Part shown: positions 52,258-61,335 of the stretch, piece by piece
Layout of the letters: every line of letters begins with the position of its first letter
How positions within the stretch are numbered: position 1 is the first letter of the stretch
Source of the DNA: Deltaproteobacteria bacterium
GTDB lineage: Bacteria > Myxococcota_A > UBA9160 > UBA4427
DNA: 64,000 bases
Assembly (NCBI GenBank): GCA_029261835.1
Contig: JAJDAO010000056.1
Span: forward strand, 124,001 to 188,000
Direction: 5' to 3'
Position numbers and translations under genes: made by a program
Notes under the pieces: model-generated
The model's input: the letters and a program-made list of their open reading frames with translations, nothing else
Told to the model about the DNA's origin: nothing
Databases searched by the model: none

Positions 52258-53579
52258 GCGCCCCCCAACCCGCCTTTGACGGCTTCGCCGATCTTCTCGG
52301 CGATGTAGTCCATGTGGGACTCATCCAGGCCCGGAAAGACCCCGACCCAAAAGGTGTGATTCATCACGTAGTCCGTGTTCTCGAGGACTCCGACCGTTCG
52401 CGTCCGAATCCCCTCGTAGAGGGGCTGTCGTGCCAGATTCCCGCCGAACAGCAGTCTCGTGCCGACCTTGTTCGCCTCCAGGTGCTGAATCAGCTCCCGC
52501 CGCCTCACTGGCCCCTCAGGTCGTACGCTGATCGGGAATCCGAACCAGCTCGGCTGCGACCTCAGAGTTGGCTCTGGCAATAGGAGAGCGTGCTCGAAAT
52601 CTCCGAGCCTCTCCTTCAGTGCGGCCCAATTGGCGTTCCTACGTTCGATGAATCTTGGGAGCTTTCGGAGCTGCGAAAGGCCCACAGCCGCCTGCATGTC
52701 CGTTACTTTGAGGTTGTAGCCGATATGGCTATACACATACTTATGATCATATCCCTCGGGCAGCTCACCGAACTGTTGTGAGAAGCGTCGCCCACAGGTG
52801 TTATCGACCCCGGGCGGACAGGTACAGTCGCGTCCCCAGTCACGGAGTGAGCCCGCGATCTTCGCTAGCGTGGGACTTCGCGTGAGAACGGCACCGCCCT
52901 CGCCCATCGTGATGTGGTGCGCGGGATAGAAGCTCGCCGTCGCTAGGTCTCCGAAGGTCCCGACCTTCCTTCCGTCGTACTCCGCCCCGACGGCGTCACA
53001 GCAATCCTCGATCAACCACAGGTCGTATCGCTTGCAGAAGTCCCTGACGGCCCCCGCTTGAAATGTGTTTCCCAGGGTGTGCGCAATCATTACCGCGCGC
53101 GTCTTGTTCGTGCGCGCCTCCTCCAGTCCCTTGAGGTCGATCTGGTACGTGCCCAACTCGACGTCGACGAAGACCGGAATACAGCCGAACTGAATGATCG
53201 GATTCACCGTCGTCGGAAAACCGGCAGCGAGCGTGATCACTTCATCCCCTGGGCGAAGCCGCCGATCACCCAGGAGGCGGGAGCCGAGAGCCGTGAGCGC
53301 GACCAAGTTTGCGGAGGAGCCCGAGTTGACCAGAAGACACGCGCGCTGTCCCATGAAGGCGGCGAACTCTCGTTCGAACTCCCCAGCGAAGCGGCCTGCT
53401 GTCAGCCACATGTCGAGGCTGGCCTCGAGCAGGTTTACCAAGTCCTCTTCGTCGACACACTTGCCCGAAGCGGGGATGTAGTCCGCGCCGGCGACAATGG
53501 GCCCTCCGCTACGGGTCCTGAAGTATCCCCGCGCCTTCTCGATGACCTGGCTTCGCGTGTAAGTAGCTGACGAACTCAT
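52254..53579 (-). CDS. rfbH: CDP-4-keto-6-deoxy-D-glucose 3-dehydrase (E1)
   Basis: A PMP- and [2Fe-2S]-dependent enzyme of the aspartate-aminotransferase fold. It removes the C3 hydroxyl of CDP-4-keto-6-deoxyglucose. The PLP lysine is replaced by His, as expected for E1 ([15 protein letters not shown]). The cluster motif C-x57-C-x1-C-x7-C is exactly conserved: the second Cys of IEDCCDAVG is 57 residues before [16 protein letters not shown]. The start is ATG 53579; upstream in-frame sequence is low-complexity. At 441 residues the length is normal. The reductase E3 that feeds it electrons (RfbI/AscD) is not in the window. Confidence 0.96.
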   Translation of the reverse strand: MSSSATYTRSQVIEKARGYFRTRSGGPIVAGADYIPASGKCVDEEDLVNLLEASLDMWLTAGRFAGEFEREFAAFMGQRACLLVNSGSSANLVALTALGSRLLGDRRLRPGDEVITLAAGFPTTVNPIIQFGCIPVFVDVELGTYQIDLKGLEEARTNKTRAVMIAHTLGNTFQAGAVRDFCKRYDLWLIEDCCDAVGAEYDGRKVGTFGDLATASFYPAHHITMGEGGAVLTRSPTLAKIAGSLRDWGRDCTCPPGVDNTCGRRFSQQFGELPEGYDHKYVYSHIGYNLKVTDMQAAVGLSQLRKLPRFIERRNANWAALKERLGDFEHALLLPEPTLRSQPSWFGFPISVRPEGPVRRRELIQHLEANKVGTRLLFGGNLARQPLYEGIRTRTVGVLENTDYVMNHTFWVGVFPGLDESHMDYIAEKIGEAVKGGLGGA

Positions 53580-53998
53580 TCGCAACCAACTCGACGGTGA
53601 CGGCATCAGAGTGCTTGCCAGGGCTAGCTCGACTCGAGCACGCATGCACTTCAGTCCAGCTGACCGGCGAAGCTCTCCGGTCAGCTCGGAGGCTGACACA
53701 GCAACTCGTGCAACGCCACAGGACGCGGTGCATGAATTGTGCTCTCACACTTCCAACGGCAGAGGTGTGCCGGTAGTCATGCCCAGGCATTGGGGCAGAG
53801 GTTGGTGTTTTTGAGGTCTTCATCCGGCGCTTACCGGATGCGTCAGACAATGGTTCACCGCAGATTCGATACACATCCATGCGGTATTGCCCCAGTGGCC
53901 GCCAGCGGTATCACCGTTTGCCTATGCTTTTCTCCACTAGTCGCCGGCACGCGGTATCAAACCGGCTGCCTACGACCGAGTGGGCCTCGCCGGTGCCG
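53580..53998. other. Gap in the minus-strand operon, with leader of rfbH
   Basis: About 420 bases without a credible gene between the epimerase gene and rfbH, both on the minus strand. It contains a perfect 10-bp inverted repeat (listed separately) and probably the promoter of the rfbH-F-G block. I see no clear -35/-10 pair. Confidence 0.5.
53658..53686. repeat. Perfect 10-bp inverted repeat upstream of rfbH
   Basis: AGCTGACCGG (53658-53667) and CCGGTCAGCT (53677-53686) with a 9-nt loop. It lies 79 nt upstream of the rfbH ATG and has no T-run on either strand, so it may be an operator or a leader hairpin rather than a terminator. Confidence 0.7.
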
Positions 53999-54886
53999 TC
54001 AGTTGGTCGCTGTGCCAGCCTGAATCCCCTCCCACGCGCGCCGGATGGACTCCTCGACGGGCACGGGTGTCACGACGAACTGGCCGAGGTGCGAGTAATG
54101 AATCGCCTGCTCGGCATTCAGTCGCATCGTCCGCAGCCGATCCAGTGCTGGGCGAATGGGTGAGCACCTGGGCTCGACGAGACTCCCCAGCCCCAGCAGC
54201 CAAGAAGCCGGGACGGGCACGTAGATCGCCGTGTGCTTCGCCACCCGGTTCATCATTCGAACAAACTCAGCCATCGTCGGTGGATCGGGATCGAACAAGT
54301 TGAAGGCGCCGCGCCGGCGCCGCTCGATGATCTGCACCATGGCGTCCAGCAGATCGCTCAGCGCTACGGTGACGACGTGAGCCCCTCCTCGATCGAGAAG
54401 GGGCGTGATCGGCGTGCGAACCACGCCCAGCATGTTTCTGGCAAAGAAGCCCTCCGATGCGACAACAAGACCGGGGCGAACGACAGCCTCCTCCTGCTCC
54501 AGGAACAGCCTCTCGCAGCGATACTTCGCCTGTCCGTACTCGCTGGGAGCATCGACGCGCGCCGAGTGCGAGCTGACGAAGACCTGGAAGTCAACGCCCG
54601 CCTCTGCGGCTGCCCTGAGAATGGCAGCCGTACCGGACACGTTGAGCTCCGATGCGCCCGGGCACACGTCGTACGCGCAGTGGACCACCGCATCGCAACC
54701 CGCGAATAGGTCCGGATTCGGAGAGGCGTCGAACCGCACCTCAGCGCTCCGCTCGAGCAGCCCTGTCAGGCCCCCCAGCTTGGCCTTCTCGTGAGACGAC
54801 CCGCTGACTGCATGCCCCAACCCGTGGAGACGCTCCGCCAACGCACGCCCAATGTGTCCCGCCACGCCGACGATGAATACCCTCAC
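53999..54886 (-). CDS. NAD(P)-dependent epimerase/dehydratase-family protein
   Basis: A 295-residue SDR-fold protein with the cofactor loop FIVGVAGHIGRALAERLHGL, then CDAVVHCAYDVCPGASELNV, FVSSHSARV and SEYGQAKYRCERL with the Tyr-x3-Lys pair. The C-terminal half (MAEFVRMMNRVAKHTAIYVP, then VPASWLLGLGSLVE) resembles NAD-dependent epimerases of cell-surface clusters. The start is GTG 54886, two nt after the GMC oxidoreductase stop, so it is in the same operon. The substrate is unknown. Confidence 0.82.
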   Translation of the reverse strand: MRVFIVGVAGHIGRALAERLHGLGHAVSGSSHEKAKLGGLTGLLERSAEVRFDASPNPDLFAGCDAVVHCAYDVCPGASELNVSGTAAILRAAAEAGVDFQVFVSSHSARVDAPSEYGQAKYRCERLFLEQEEAVVRPGLVVASEGFFARNMLGVVRTPITPLLDRGGAHVVTVALSDLLDAMVQIIERRRRGAFNLFDPDPPTMAEFVRMMNRVAKHTAIYVPVPASWLLGLGSLVEPRCSPIRPALDRLRTMRLNAEQAIHYSHLGQFVVTPVPVEESIRRAWEGIQAGTATN

Positions 54887-54887
54887 C

Positions 54888-56459
54888 TCATTCCTTGCTC
54901 GCCAGCTCCGCGATCCGCATTGCGTTTGCCATGATCGTGAATGTCAGATTCTTCGCTGGCAGATCGCTGAAACACGCCCCGTCGATGACGAAGACCTTCC
55001 GACTGCCAGCGAGGCGACCGTCCGGACCGCACTGGTTTCGCGCCGGTTGGTGCCGCATTGGAAGCAGCCCAGCGTAGTGCAAGCCGGTACCCAGTGGTGG
55101 ATACTGAACTAGGGATGGATGGCTCAAGTAGCCCAGCCTTCGGAATAGCCGAATGATCCTCCTCTCCAGTGTGCCGAACTCCTCACTCTCGCAGCCGACC
55201 TCCAACGCGCCGCTCGGCGTCAGCCTCACGTAGTTCTCCGGCCTCACCCGCCCCGGATAGAAGAGCATGACCAACCCCGTTGCGGCCCCTGTGTACTTCA
55301 GGACCGTACGCGCTGCCGACACTGCCAGGGGCACATCGAAGATCACGTCCGACCGGAGCGGTCCGCTTCCACCGTAGATCCCGGCCTGCACCGTCCCCAA
55401 ACCCGGCACCGCGCCACAGATCAGGCTCAGTTGCCCCAGCGAGGAATCCTCCGGCTGCAGCGCACGTCCGACCAGTTGCGGGTTGAAGAACGGTATGCAC
55501 GACATCGGGTTGTCGAGCAGTGGGAGCTTACTCTCCGTATCTCCCGCCGACTTCAAGACGATCCGCCCAGTATTGAGCGCGCCCGCTCCCAGGAGCAGCC
55601 GGCGACCACAGAACTCTCGGACCTCGTCACTCGTGACATTTCGCGCGAAGACTCGCACACCCTCGCTGGTCTCATCAAATCGTTCTACGAACCAACCCGA
55701 CCGATAGTCGACATCACCCCGCTCCACCAACTGCCGCATCGTGAATGCCGGCGTGTAGATCGCAGGAAGATGCGGCCGGAAGAACTCCATGTTCTCGAAT
55801 GCATACGCACCGCGTCCATCCTTGTTCCTCGTCAACACGGCCAGGCGCGAACGTCCGAGGTGAACGTTCTCGCGCTCGAACAGGCTCTGGCGACGCGTGT
55901 AGCGCGCCAACAAGACCGAAGCGAAGCGACTCAGCGCCACCGCATCCTGCAGCTCGTCATCCCTCGTCAGCCACGGTGCCAGAGCATCATCCTGCCCGCA
56001 GATCCCGATGTGACGATTCAGCTCATCATAGTGCGGCTTCAAGTCGCGATACGTGAGAGGGAAGTTCTGCAGATCCTCATCCGTGTAGCGAAAGACACCG
56101 CCTCCCCAACCATTTGCGAGACCGCCCTCCGCCAGGCTGATGACACCCTCGAACGTCTCTGATTCGATCGGCGCCAGTCTCGCCGACTCCCGAATGATGA
56201 AGTTCATGTATGGCGACTTCAGCTTCAGGCTGACCTTCTTCTTCGAGAACAGATTCGTCAGCGACTCGAACTTCGGCCCCACGAGATGCTGAAACAGGTC
56301 TGGATGACTACGCTTCAGCTCGTACAACCTGCCCGAGAAGTCGTCTGGCACCGCGGGGGCTCGGATGCCTGTATCCAGCACCAGCGTGCCCCGCGCAGCC
56401 AGCTTCAGTGCCGCGGCAGCACCCGCCGGGCCCGATCCAACGATGATCGTCTCATGCAA
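54888..56459 (-). CDS. GMC-family FAD-dependent oxidoreductase
   Basis: A 523-residue flavoprotein. The FAD loop at the N-terminus is IIVGSGPAGAAAALKLA, followed by GGLANGWGGGVFRYT (FAD-contacting region). GRRLLLGAGALNTGRIVLKS and the C-terminal DGACFSDLPAKNLTFTIMAN are typical of GMC oxidoreductases, which oxidise alcohols or sugars. The start is TTG 56459 with GGAGG 7 nt upstream, 8 nt inside the previous gene; residues further upstream are that gene's shadow. Beside an SDR, a methyltransferase and sugar genes, it may oxidise a hydroxyl on the surface glycan. Confidence 0.87.
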   Translation of the reverse strand: MHETIIVGSGPAGAAAALKLAARGTLVLDTGIRAPAVPDDFSGRLYELKRSHPDLFQHLVGPKFESLTNLFSKKKVSLKLKSPYMNFIIRESARLAPIESETFEGVISLAEGGLANGWGGGVFRYTDEDLQNFPLTYRDLKPHYDELNRHIGICGQDDALAPWLTRDDELQDAVALSRFASVLLARYTRRQSLFERENVHLGRSRLAVLTRNKDGRGAYAFENMEFFRPHLPAIYTPAFTMRQLVERGDVDYRSGWFVERFDETSEGVRVFARNVTSDEVREFCGRRLLLGAGALNTGRIVLKSAGDTESKLPLLDNPMSCIPFFNPQLVGRALQPEDSSLGQLSLICGAVPGLGTVQAGIYGGSGPLRSDVIFDVPLAVSAARTVLKYTGAATGLVMLFYPGRVRPENYVRLTPSGALEVGCESEEFGTLERRIIRLFRRLGYLSHPSLVQYPPLGTGLHYAGLLPMRHQPARNQCGPDGRLAGSRKVFVIDGACFSDLPAKNLTFTIMANAMRIAELASKE

Positions 56460-56871
56460 GGCCGTACCTCCGCACGGCTCTTCCTCCGCGAAGCCGGAAC
56501 AACACCGAGCGCAGGCCCGCGCCGGCCAAGCCAATCCAGGCCCACAGCGGACGGTCCCGCGACTCACTGAACGAGCTGAAGTTCTCCGGAAGGCACTCGG
56601 CCAGGAAATGAATGATCTCGACCTTGCGCGTGAACGAGTTGCGGCGATCAGCCAGGCGAAGCGCGAGTTCGACTGCCTCTGCATTCACCAGGCCGGCAAG
56701 CGAGAGGTCCATTACCCGCCGAGTGAGCTCTTGATCCCGAAGCTCGAAACGCTCGTGCGCTTCGATGTACCGCACAGCAATCCGCTCCGGGGCAGGTGCG
56801 CTAAAGAACACTCCGTACAGCCATTCCGCCTCCCGCATCAGCTCGTCCCTGACTGCGACATTGCTCGCCAC
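56452..56871 (-). CDS. Hypothetical protein of the surface locus
   Basis: A 139-residue, mostly helical protein (SAPAPERIAVRYIEAHERFE, then LAGLVNAEAVELALRLADRR, then RKVEIIHFLAECLPE) ending in one hydrophobic segment (PLWAWIGLAGAGLRSVLF) and a basic tail. I recognise no family. It is real by position: the methyltransferase gene overlaps its start by 71 nt and the GMC gene overlaps its stop by 8 nt. The start is GTG 56871. It could be a membrane tether or accessory subunit for the GMC enzyme. Confidence 0.65.
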   Translation of the reverse strand: MASNVAVRDELMREAEWLYGVFFSAPAPERIAVRYIEAHERFELRDQELTRRVMDLSLAGLVNAEAVELALRLADRRNSFTRKVEIIHFLAECLPENFSSFSESRDRPLWAWIGLAGAGLRSVLFRLRGGRAVRRYGLA

Positions 56872-57643
56872 GCTGAAGCCTCCTGACTGTTATGTGCCAG
56901 TGAATGGCGCAATACCGGTCGAGTGCGCGCGATGCGACATCGACTCGAGAGAAGATCGAACTCGCGGAGCGGGGAACCAGATTTCGCAGATTCGCACCGC
57001 CCGAGAGTAGGTATCCGAGCCACGGCAGATATCCCACTCGTTCGATCCTGAACTCCGGGAATTCCTCTTCGAATCTCTCGCGATCCCTGAAGAACACAAT
57101 CCAACTGAGGGCCTGATTCGAATCGAGCATGTGGCTTCCCGTGTCGAAGCACCACTGCTCTGCCGAGTGATCGTACGGCTCCGGGTGCAGCCGCCCAAAG
57201 AACAAGCGCGACAGTGCAGTGTGAGCACAGTCGACCATCGAGATCACTCCACCGGGCACCAAGACCCGCTCTGCCTCCCTCAGGAACTGTCTGACATCCG
57301 CCATGTGATGGAACACGTGAGTCAGAAGGATCGCCCTCACTGTCTCATCCTCGAACGGCATGTCGGTGCCGTCGATCACCATGTCCGCCACACCGGGGAC
57401 AACATCTGAAGTGACCACCTCGGGGAGAAACTCCCGGAGATATCCGGCGCCACTTCCCAACTCGACCGCGATACCCTCGCCAGGAACACTCTCGACGTCC
57501 TCTCGCAGGCATCTGTACCACAGGTCGTAGCAGCCCTTCACCAACGGCTTCGCCCGTATCAGCTCCCGCTGCGCACCGAACCAACCTGCGCTGCCGAGCT
57601 CCAGCGCTCTGATGTCGGGATGTGTAAGCAAGCTCATGGCCAT
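56801..57643 (-). CDS. Class I SAM-dependent methyltransferase (Methyltransf_11-like)
   Basis: A 280-residue methyltransferase. Motif I is AVELGSGAGYLREFLPEVVT, then ADMVIDGTDMPFEDETVRAI, LLTHVFHHMADVRQFLREAE and RVLVPGGVISMVD. The C-terminal half is specific and has HSAEQWCFDTGSHMLDSNQA. The start is ATG 57643, or ATG 57637. It is the first gene of the minus-strand operon that runs to the GT2 gene at 46618. The 3' overlap with the next gene (71 nt) is large. Confidence 0.86.
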   Translation of the reverse strand: MAMSLLTHPDIRALELGSAGWFGAQRELIRAKPLVKGCYDLWYRCLREDVESVPGEGIAVELGSGAGYLREFLPEVVTSDVVPGVADMVIDGTDMPFEDETVRAILLTHVFHHMADVRQFLREAERVLVPGGVISMVDCAHTALSRLFFGRLHPEPYDHSAEQWCFDTGSHMLDSNQALSWIVFFRDRERFEEEFPEFRIERVGYLPWLGYLLSGGANLRNLVPRSASSIFSRVDVASRALDRYCAIHWHITVRRLQRGEQCRSQGRADAGGGMAVRSVL

Positions 57644-58383
57644 TCAAGATACTCGAAGCTGTCGCCGACCGCCTCCCATTCTGATTCGATGCGGCCCATT
57701 GAGCATACCGCCGTATGCGACGCGCGACTCCACCCAGCGATCCCGCTGCCCTGCCAACCGGTGGCTCGCGTAATACGTACGTGACGCCATGCTCTCGCGC
57801 CCGCCCTGCTCGCTGCCTTCAAACGCTTCCCCACTTCGCGTGAAACTGTTGTGCTGAGATGCTTGCAAAGCTGGCGAACGCCCGGTCCACACCGTACACA
57901 CTCCCGTGCAATCCCCCGAGATGTTGTCGGGTGATCCATGGAAGGACGTACTGTCCAGACGCGACCACTCGCAGTCGATCAGCACTCATCGGGGGCGAAC
58001 ACTCCCACGAGCTGCGAACATCCGGTGCCGCTCTTGCTCCATCGCATTGTCACGAGTCCTCTCGCTCGCGCTGCGCGGTCCGCAAACGCGACCGTCGAGC
58101 CGAGTCGCCGCCTGCCAGTGCACCAGCCCTACGCCAGCAGCAGCTCCGGATCCGCCCGTCCAGCAGCCTCAGCCTGCCTCTCCCCCCGACTCGACCCGCC
58201 TCTCTGCAAACGACAACCCACTGCAACCCGATCCCGCGCTGACACACAGGCCGGATTTCATGACGTCTCGAATAGACCAAGACTGCGACCTCTTCACCAT
58301 GGAACACCTGATTGTTTCCGCTTTCGGACGGAAGGTATCCTGACACGCTCCTGGTCTGATCTGGGCCCAGAAAGCGAGACGCT
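57644..58383. other. Divergent intergenic region of the polysaccharide locus
   Basis: About 740 bases between two divergent operons (methyltransferase leftwards, ketosynthase rightwards). No reading frame here has domain content or a good ribosome binding site. It must carry both promoters; a candidate for the rightward one is at 58312-58341. A small palindrome, ACGTACGT, lies near 57775. Confidence 0.55.
58312..58341 (+). promoter_or_regulatory. Weak sigma-70-type promoter candidate for the ketosynthase operon
   Basis: TTGTTT (58312-58317) and TATCCT (58336-58341) with an 18-nt spacer, about 36-45 nt before the GTG start at 58384. Both boxes deviate from consensus. Confidence 0.3.
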
Positions 58384-59334
58384 GTGATCCCTACCTGCAA
58401 GATCCGAATCTCAGGCACCGGCTCCTACACTCCCGAACGCGTCGTTACCAACCAAGAACTCGCTGAGCTGGCACCCACGTCACCCACCTGGGTCTACGAG
58501 CGTCTAGGAATCCGCGAGCGCCGTGTCGTGGCGCCTGGACAGCTGTCCTCCGACCTTGCCGCAGCGGCAGGAGAGGCGGCGCTGGCTGCGTCCGGACTGA
58601 GCGGAAACGATATCGATCTCCTCTTGGTCGCGACGTCGACCCCGGACCGGAAGGCGCCTTCGACGGCATGCTTGGTGAAGAACAAGCTTCGGATCGACAA
58701 CCTCTGTCCCGCGTTCGACATCTCTGCAGTGTGCTCCGGCTTCATCTACGCGCTGGCGACGGCTGGGCATTTGATCGAGAGCGGTGCCTACAGTCGAGCA
58801 CTCGTCATCGGTTCAGACACGTTCAGCCGCATCACTGATTGGACACGACGAGATTGCGTCTTCTTCGGTGACGGCGCCGGCGCTGTTGTAGTCGAGGCAT
58901 CCGATTACCCCAAGGCGATGCTTCGCAGCTTGCTCTTCTCTGAAACGTCCAATACGGATCACTTCACGGTCTTCCCGGAAGACGAACACTTCACGATGAA
59001 CGCCAGGGCCGTCTACGAGACCGGCAGTTCCGTGCTGCCGCACGCCATACGCGCTGTTCTGCGACACTCGTCACTCGGGCTCCGGGATGTTGCCTGCGTC
59101 ATCCCCCACCAGCCATCGATCACACTTCTCCGGAAGACGCGAGAGGAGCTCGACCTGCCCGCCTCCGTGCTCAAGACCAATATGGAGCAGTATGCAAATA
59201 CGTCAGCGGCCACCATACCGCTGCTGCTAGACGAGACGGCGAGACGGAATGAGATCAAGCCGGATGACCTGGTCGTGTTCGCGGCGGTCGGATCCGGCTG
59301 GACCTGGGGAGCGGCAGTCTATCGCTGGCACTGA
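58384..59334 (+). CDS. 3-oxoacyl-ACP synthase III (FabH-like) ketosynthase
   Basis: A 316-residue thiolase-fold KAS III that condenses an acyl-CoA with malonyl-ACP or transfers an acyl group. The Cys-His-Asn triad is present: Cys in FDISAVCSGFIYALATAG, His in VIPHQPSI, Asn in QYANTSAATIPLLLDE. GSYTPERVVTNQEL and WVYERLGIRERRVV are FabH-like, and GSGWTWGAAVYRW closes the fold. The start is GTG 58384. In an operon with an SDR, a glycosyltransferase and a GNAT it may make a special acyl chain for a surface glycolipid rather than serve general fatty acid synthesis. Confidence 0.92.
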   Translation: MIPTCKIRISGTGSYTPERVVTNQELAELAPTSPTWVYERLGIRERRVVAPGQLSSDLAAAAGEAALAASGLSGNDIDLLLVATSTPDRKAPSTACLVKNKLRIDNLCPAFDISAVCSGFIYALATAGHLIESGAYSRALVIGSDTFSRITDWTRRDCVFFGDGAGAVVVEASDYPKAMLRSLLFSETSNTDHFTVFPEDEHFTMNARAVYETGSSVLPHAIRAVLRHSSLGLRDVACVIPHQPSITLLRKTREELDLPASVLKTNMEQYANTSAATIPLLLDETARRNEIKPDDLVVFAAVGSGWTWGAAVYRWH

Positions 59335-59369
59335 GGTGCAGACCGCCGCAAGCAGGAGAGACTCAATTG

Positions 59370-60101
59370 ATGAATAGCGTGCTCCTCCTCACAGGATCCA
59401 GCGGCGGCCTCGGAACCGCGATTGCGGATCATCTTCTCAGCACGGGTGTTCGGCAGATCGCCTGCCACTACCGCTCCTCCTCCAGCGACATCTCTGCAGT
59501 TCTCGCCAAGCACGACCTTTCGCCTCAACGACATCTCTTTCAGGCTGACCTCACCGACGAGAAGTCGGTGGCTCGACTTCGCCGCGAGATCGAGCAGCGG
59601 CTCGGAGTCGTCTGTCAGCTGATCAATCTCGCCGGCGCTTCCTCCAACGCCTTGAGCTGGAAGATGAGCCTCAGCCAATTCCGGGAAGTCCTGGATGCGA
59701 ATCTGACGACTACGTTTCTGACTTGCCGGGAATTCATTCCCTCCATGCGCCAGCTTGAAGCGGGTCGGATCATCAACACCTCCAGCATCGTGGCCTACCG
59801 CGGAGCAGCCGGCGCAACTCACTACGCCGCGGCGAAAGCCGCGATCGTGGGATTCTCGAAGTCACTCTCTCGAGAACTTGCCCCGAAGAAGATTACGGTC
59901 AACACACTGGCGCTCGGCTACTTCAGCGTCGGGATCATCGACCAGGTACCCGAGCCGATGCGAAACGAACTGATCCGCGATACCCCAGCGGGGCGTCTTG
60001 GCGATCCCTTCGAGGCGGCTCGCTGCATCGAGTATCTGCTCGGGCCGCTTGCCGACTTCGTGACTGGCCAGACGCTGCACGTGAACGGAGGTCTCTATTA
60101 G
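59370..60101 (+). CDS. Short-chain dehydrogenase/reductase (FabG-like)
   Basis: A 243-residue classical SDR. The cofactor loop is LLLTGSSGGLGTAIADHLL, then INLAGASSNAL, NTSSIVAYRGAAGATHYAAA with catalytic Ser and Y-x3-K (YAAAK), and NTLALGYF. It ends TGQTLHVNGGLY as FabG proteins do. The start is ATG 59370 or TTG 59367 with AGGAG upstream. It follows the ketosynthase by 35 nt and may reduce its beta-keto product. Its final codons (for VNGG) also contain the GGAGG that appears to serve the next gene. Confidence 0.9.
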   Translation: MNSVLLLTGSSGGLGTAIADHLLSTGVRQIACHYRSSSSDISAVLAKHDLSPQRHLFQADLTDEKSVARLRREIEQRLGVVCQLINLAGASSNALSWKMSLSQFREVLDANLTTTFLTCREFIPSMRQLEAGRIINTSSIVAYRGAAGATHYAAAKAAIVGFSKSLSRELAPKKITVNTLALGYFSVGIIDQVPEPMRNELIRDTPAGRLGDPFEAARCIEYLLGPLADFVTGQTLHVNGGLY

Positions 60102-61323
60102 TCCTCAAGTTCATGGCAATCCTCTTCTACCCCCGAGTTCGCGCTCGACACGCGGCCACGGGGTTGTCCGCGAGACGTCACTGCCGCCGGACCTCACCGC
60201 CATCGACCGGGCCACCCCTCTGCCGCGCCGCGCCACGGCCTCCCTCTCGACAACTGGCGTAGTTCTCATCGTTCCCGCGTACCGTCCGAGCGAGAACCTC
60301 CATAAGCTGCTGCGCGACATCCTTCTTCAGGATCGCCGCAGGCTGATACAGGGCATCCTCGTTCTCGATGATGGCAGCGGCCCGGATTTTCAGGAGGTGT
60401 TCGACGAGGTGGAGACGATTGCGGGCGTCACGCTGATGCGACATGCCGTGAACCTGGGAAAGGGTGCCGCTCTCAAGACAGCATTCAACTTTGCGCTCCT
60501 CCAGTGGCCCAACGCCAGCGGATTCGTCACCGCCGATGCGGACGGCCAGCACGCACCTGCGGATGTCCTTCGTGTCTCTGAGGCGCTGATGGCAGAGCCG
60601 GACTGTATGATTCTCGGAGTGCGGGACTTCGGCCCGAGCGTTCCCGTCCGAAGCCTCTTCGGAAACCTCTTGACGCGCGGGATCTTTCGCGTGGTCGCCG
60701 GCTATTCGCTCCGAGATACGCAGACCGGGCTACGCGGCTGGCCATCTGATGTCTGCCGACATGCGCTTCGCGTTACCCTCAACGGCTACGACTTCGAGCT
60801 CGAGACACTCGTCAATTCCGATGTCGGCAATCCGCGTGGCACAGAAATCCGGCAGGTTCCCATTGAGACGATCTATCTCGACAACAACGCTACATCTCAC
60901 TTCAATCCCATCTTCGACTCGATGCGGATCTATTTCGTGTTCGCTCGCTACTGCGGATCTTCGACCCTTACCGCGCTGGTGGACTACATCGTCTTCATCA
61001 GCGTTCTCACTCGCTTCAACGACATAGCTTTCGCACAGGTATGCGCAAGGATCGTGGCTATCATGGTCGCGTTCACGCTCGTCCGCAATGTTGTCTACCG
61101 GAGCAACGTCTCAGTGATTCCATCGCTCCTGAAGTTCATCGCGCTCGCCATCGTGACCGGTGTCCTTTCCTACTCTGCAATCGAGTTCTTGAACACCAGC
61201 GCCGGAGTCCCGGTGGTCGTCGCGAAACTGGTGGCGGAAGGCACCCTCTTCCTCGGGAACTTCGCGATCACACGGGCATTCCTCTTCAGACCGGGGGCAG
61301 TCGAGACACCGGCATCCCGGTGA
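60097..61323 (+). CDS. GT2 glycosyltransferase fused to a GtrA-like membrane domain, apparent ATT start
   Basis: A 408-residue fusion. The GT2 domain (about 48-250) begins TTGVVLIVPAYRPSENLHKL and has ILVLDDGSG, HAVNLGKGAALKTAF and the DADGQH metal motif. The C-terminal 125 residues are a four-helix GtrA-like domain (RYCGSSTLTALVDYIVFISV, then the end FLGNFAITRAFLFRP), a likely polyprenyl-sugar translocase. The first usable ATG/GTG/TTG in frame is GTG 60397, which would delete the GT2 N-terminus. The frame is open from 60085. ATT at 60097 has GGAGG 5 nt upstream and overlaps the SDR stop, so I take it as the start. A sequencing frameshift is the alternative. Confidence 0.78.
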   Translation: MSPQVHGNPLLPPSSRSTRGHGVVRETSLPPDLTAIDRATPLPRRATASLSTTGVVLIVPAYRPSENLHKLLRDILLQDRRRLIQGILVLDDGSGPDFQEVFDEVETIAGVTLMRHAVNLGKGAALKTAFNFALLQWPNASGFVTADADGQHAPADVLRVSEALMAEPDCMILGVRDFGPSVPVRSLFGNLLTRGIFRVVAGYSLRDTQTGLRGWPSDVCRHALRVTLNGYDFELETLVNSDVGNPRGTEIRQVPIETIYLDNNATSHFNPIFDSMRIYFVFARYCGSSTLTALVDYIVFISVLTRFNDIAFAQVCARIVAIMVAFTLVRNVVYRSNVSVIPSLLKFIALAIVTGVLSYSAIEFLNTSAGVPVVVAKLVAEGTLFLGNFAITRAFLFRPGAVETPASR

Positions 61324-61335
61324 TGCTTACTGAGG

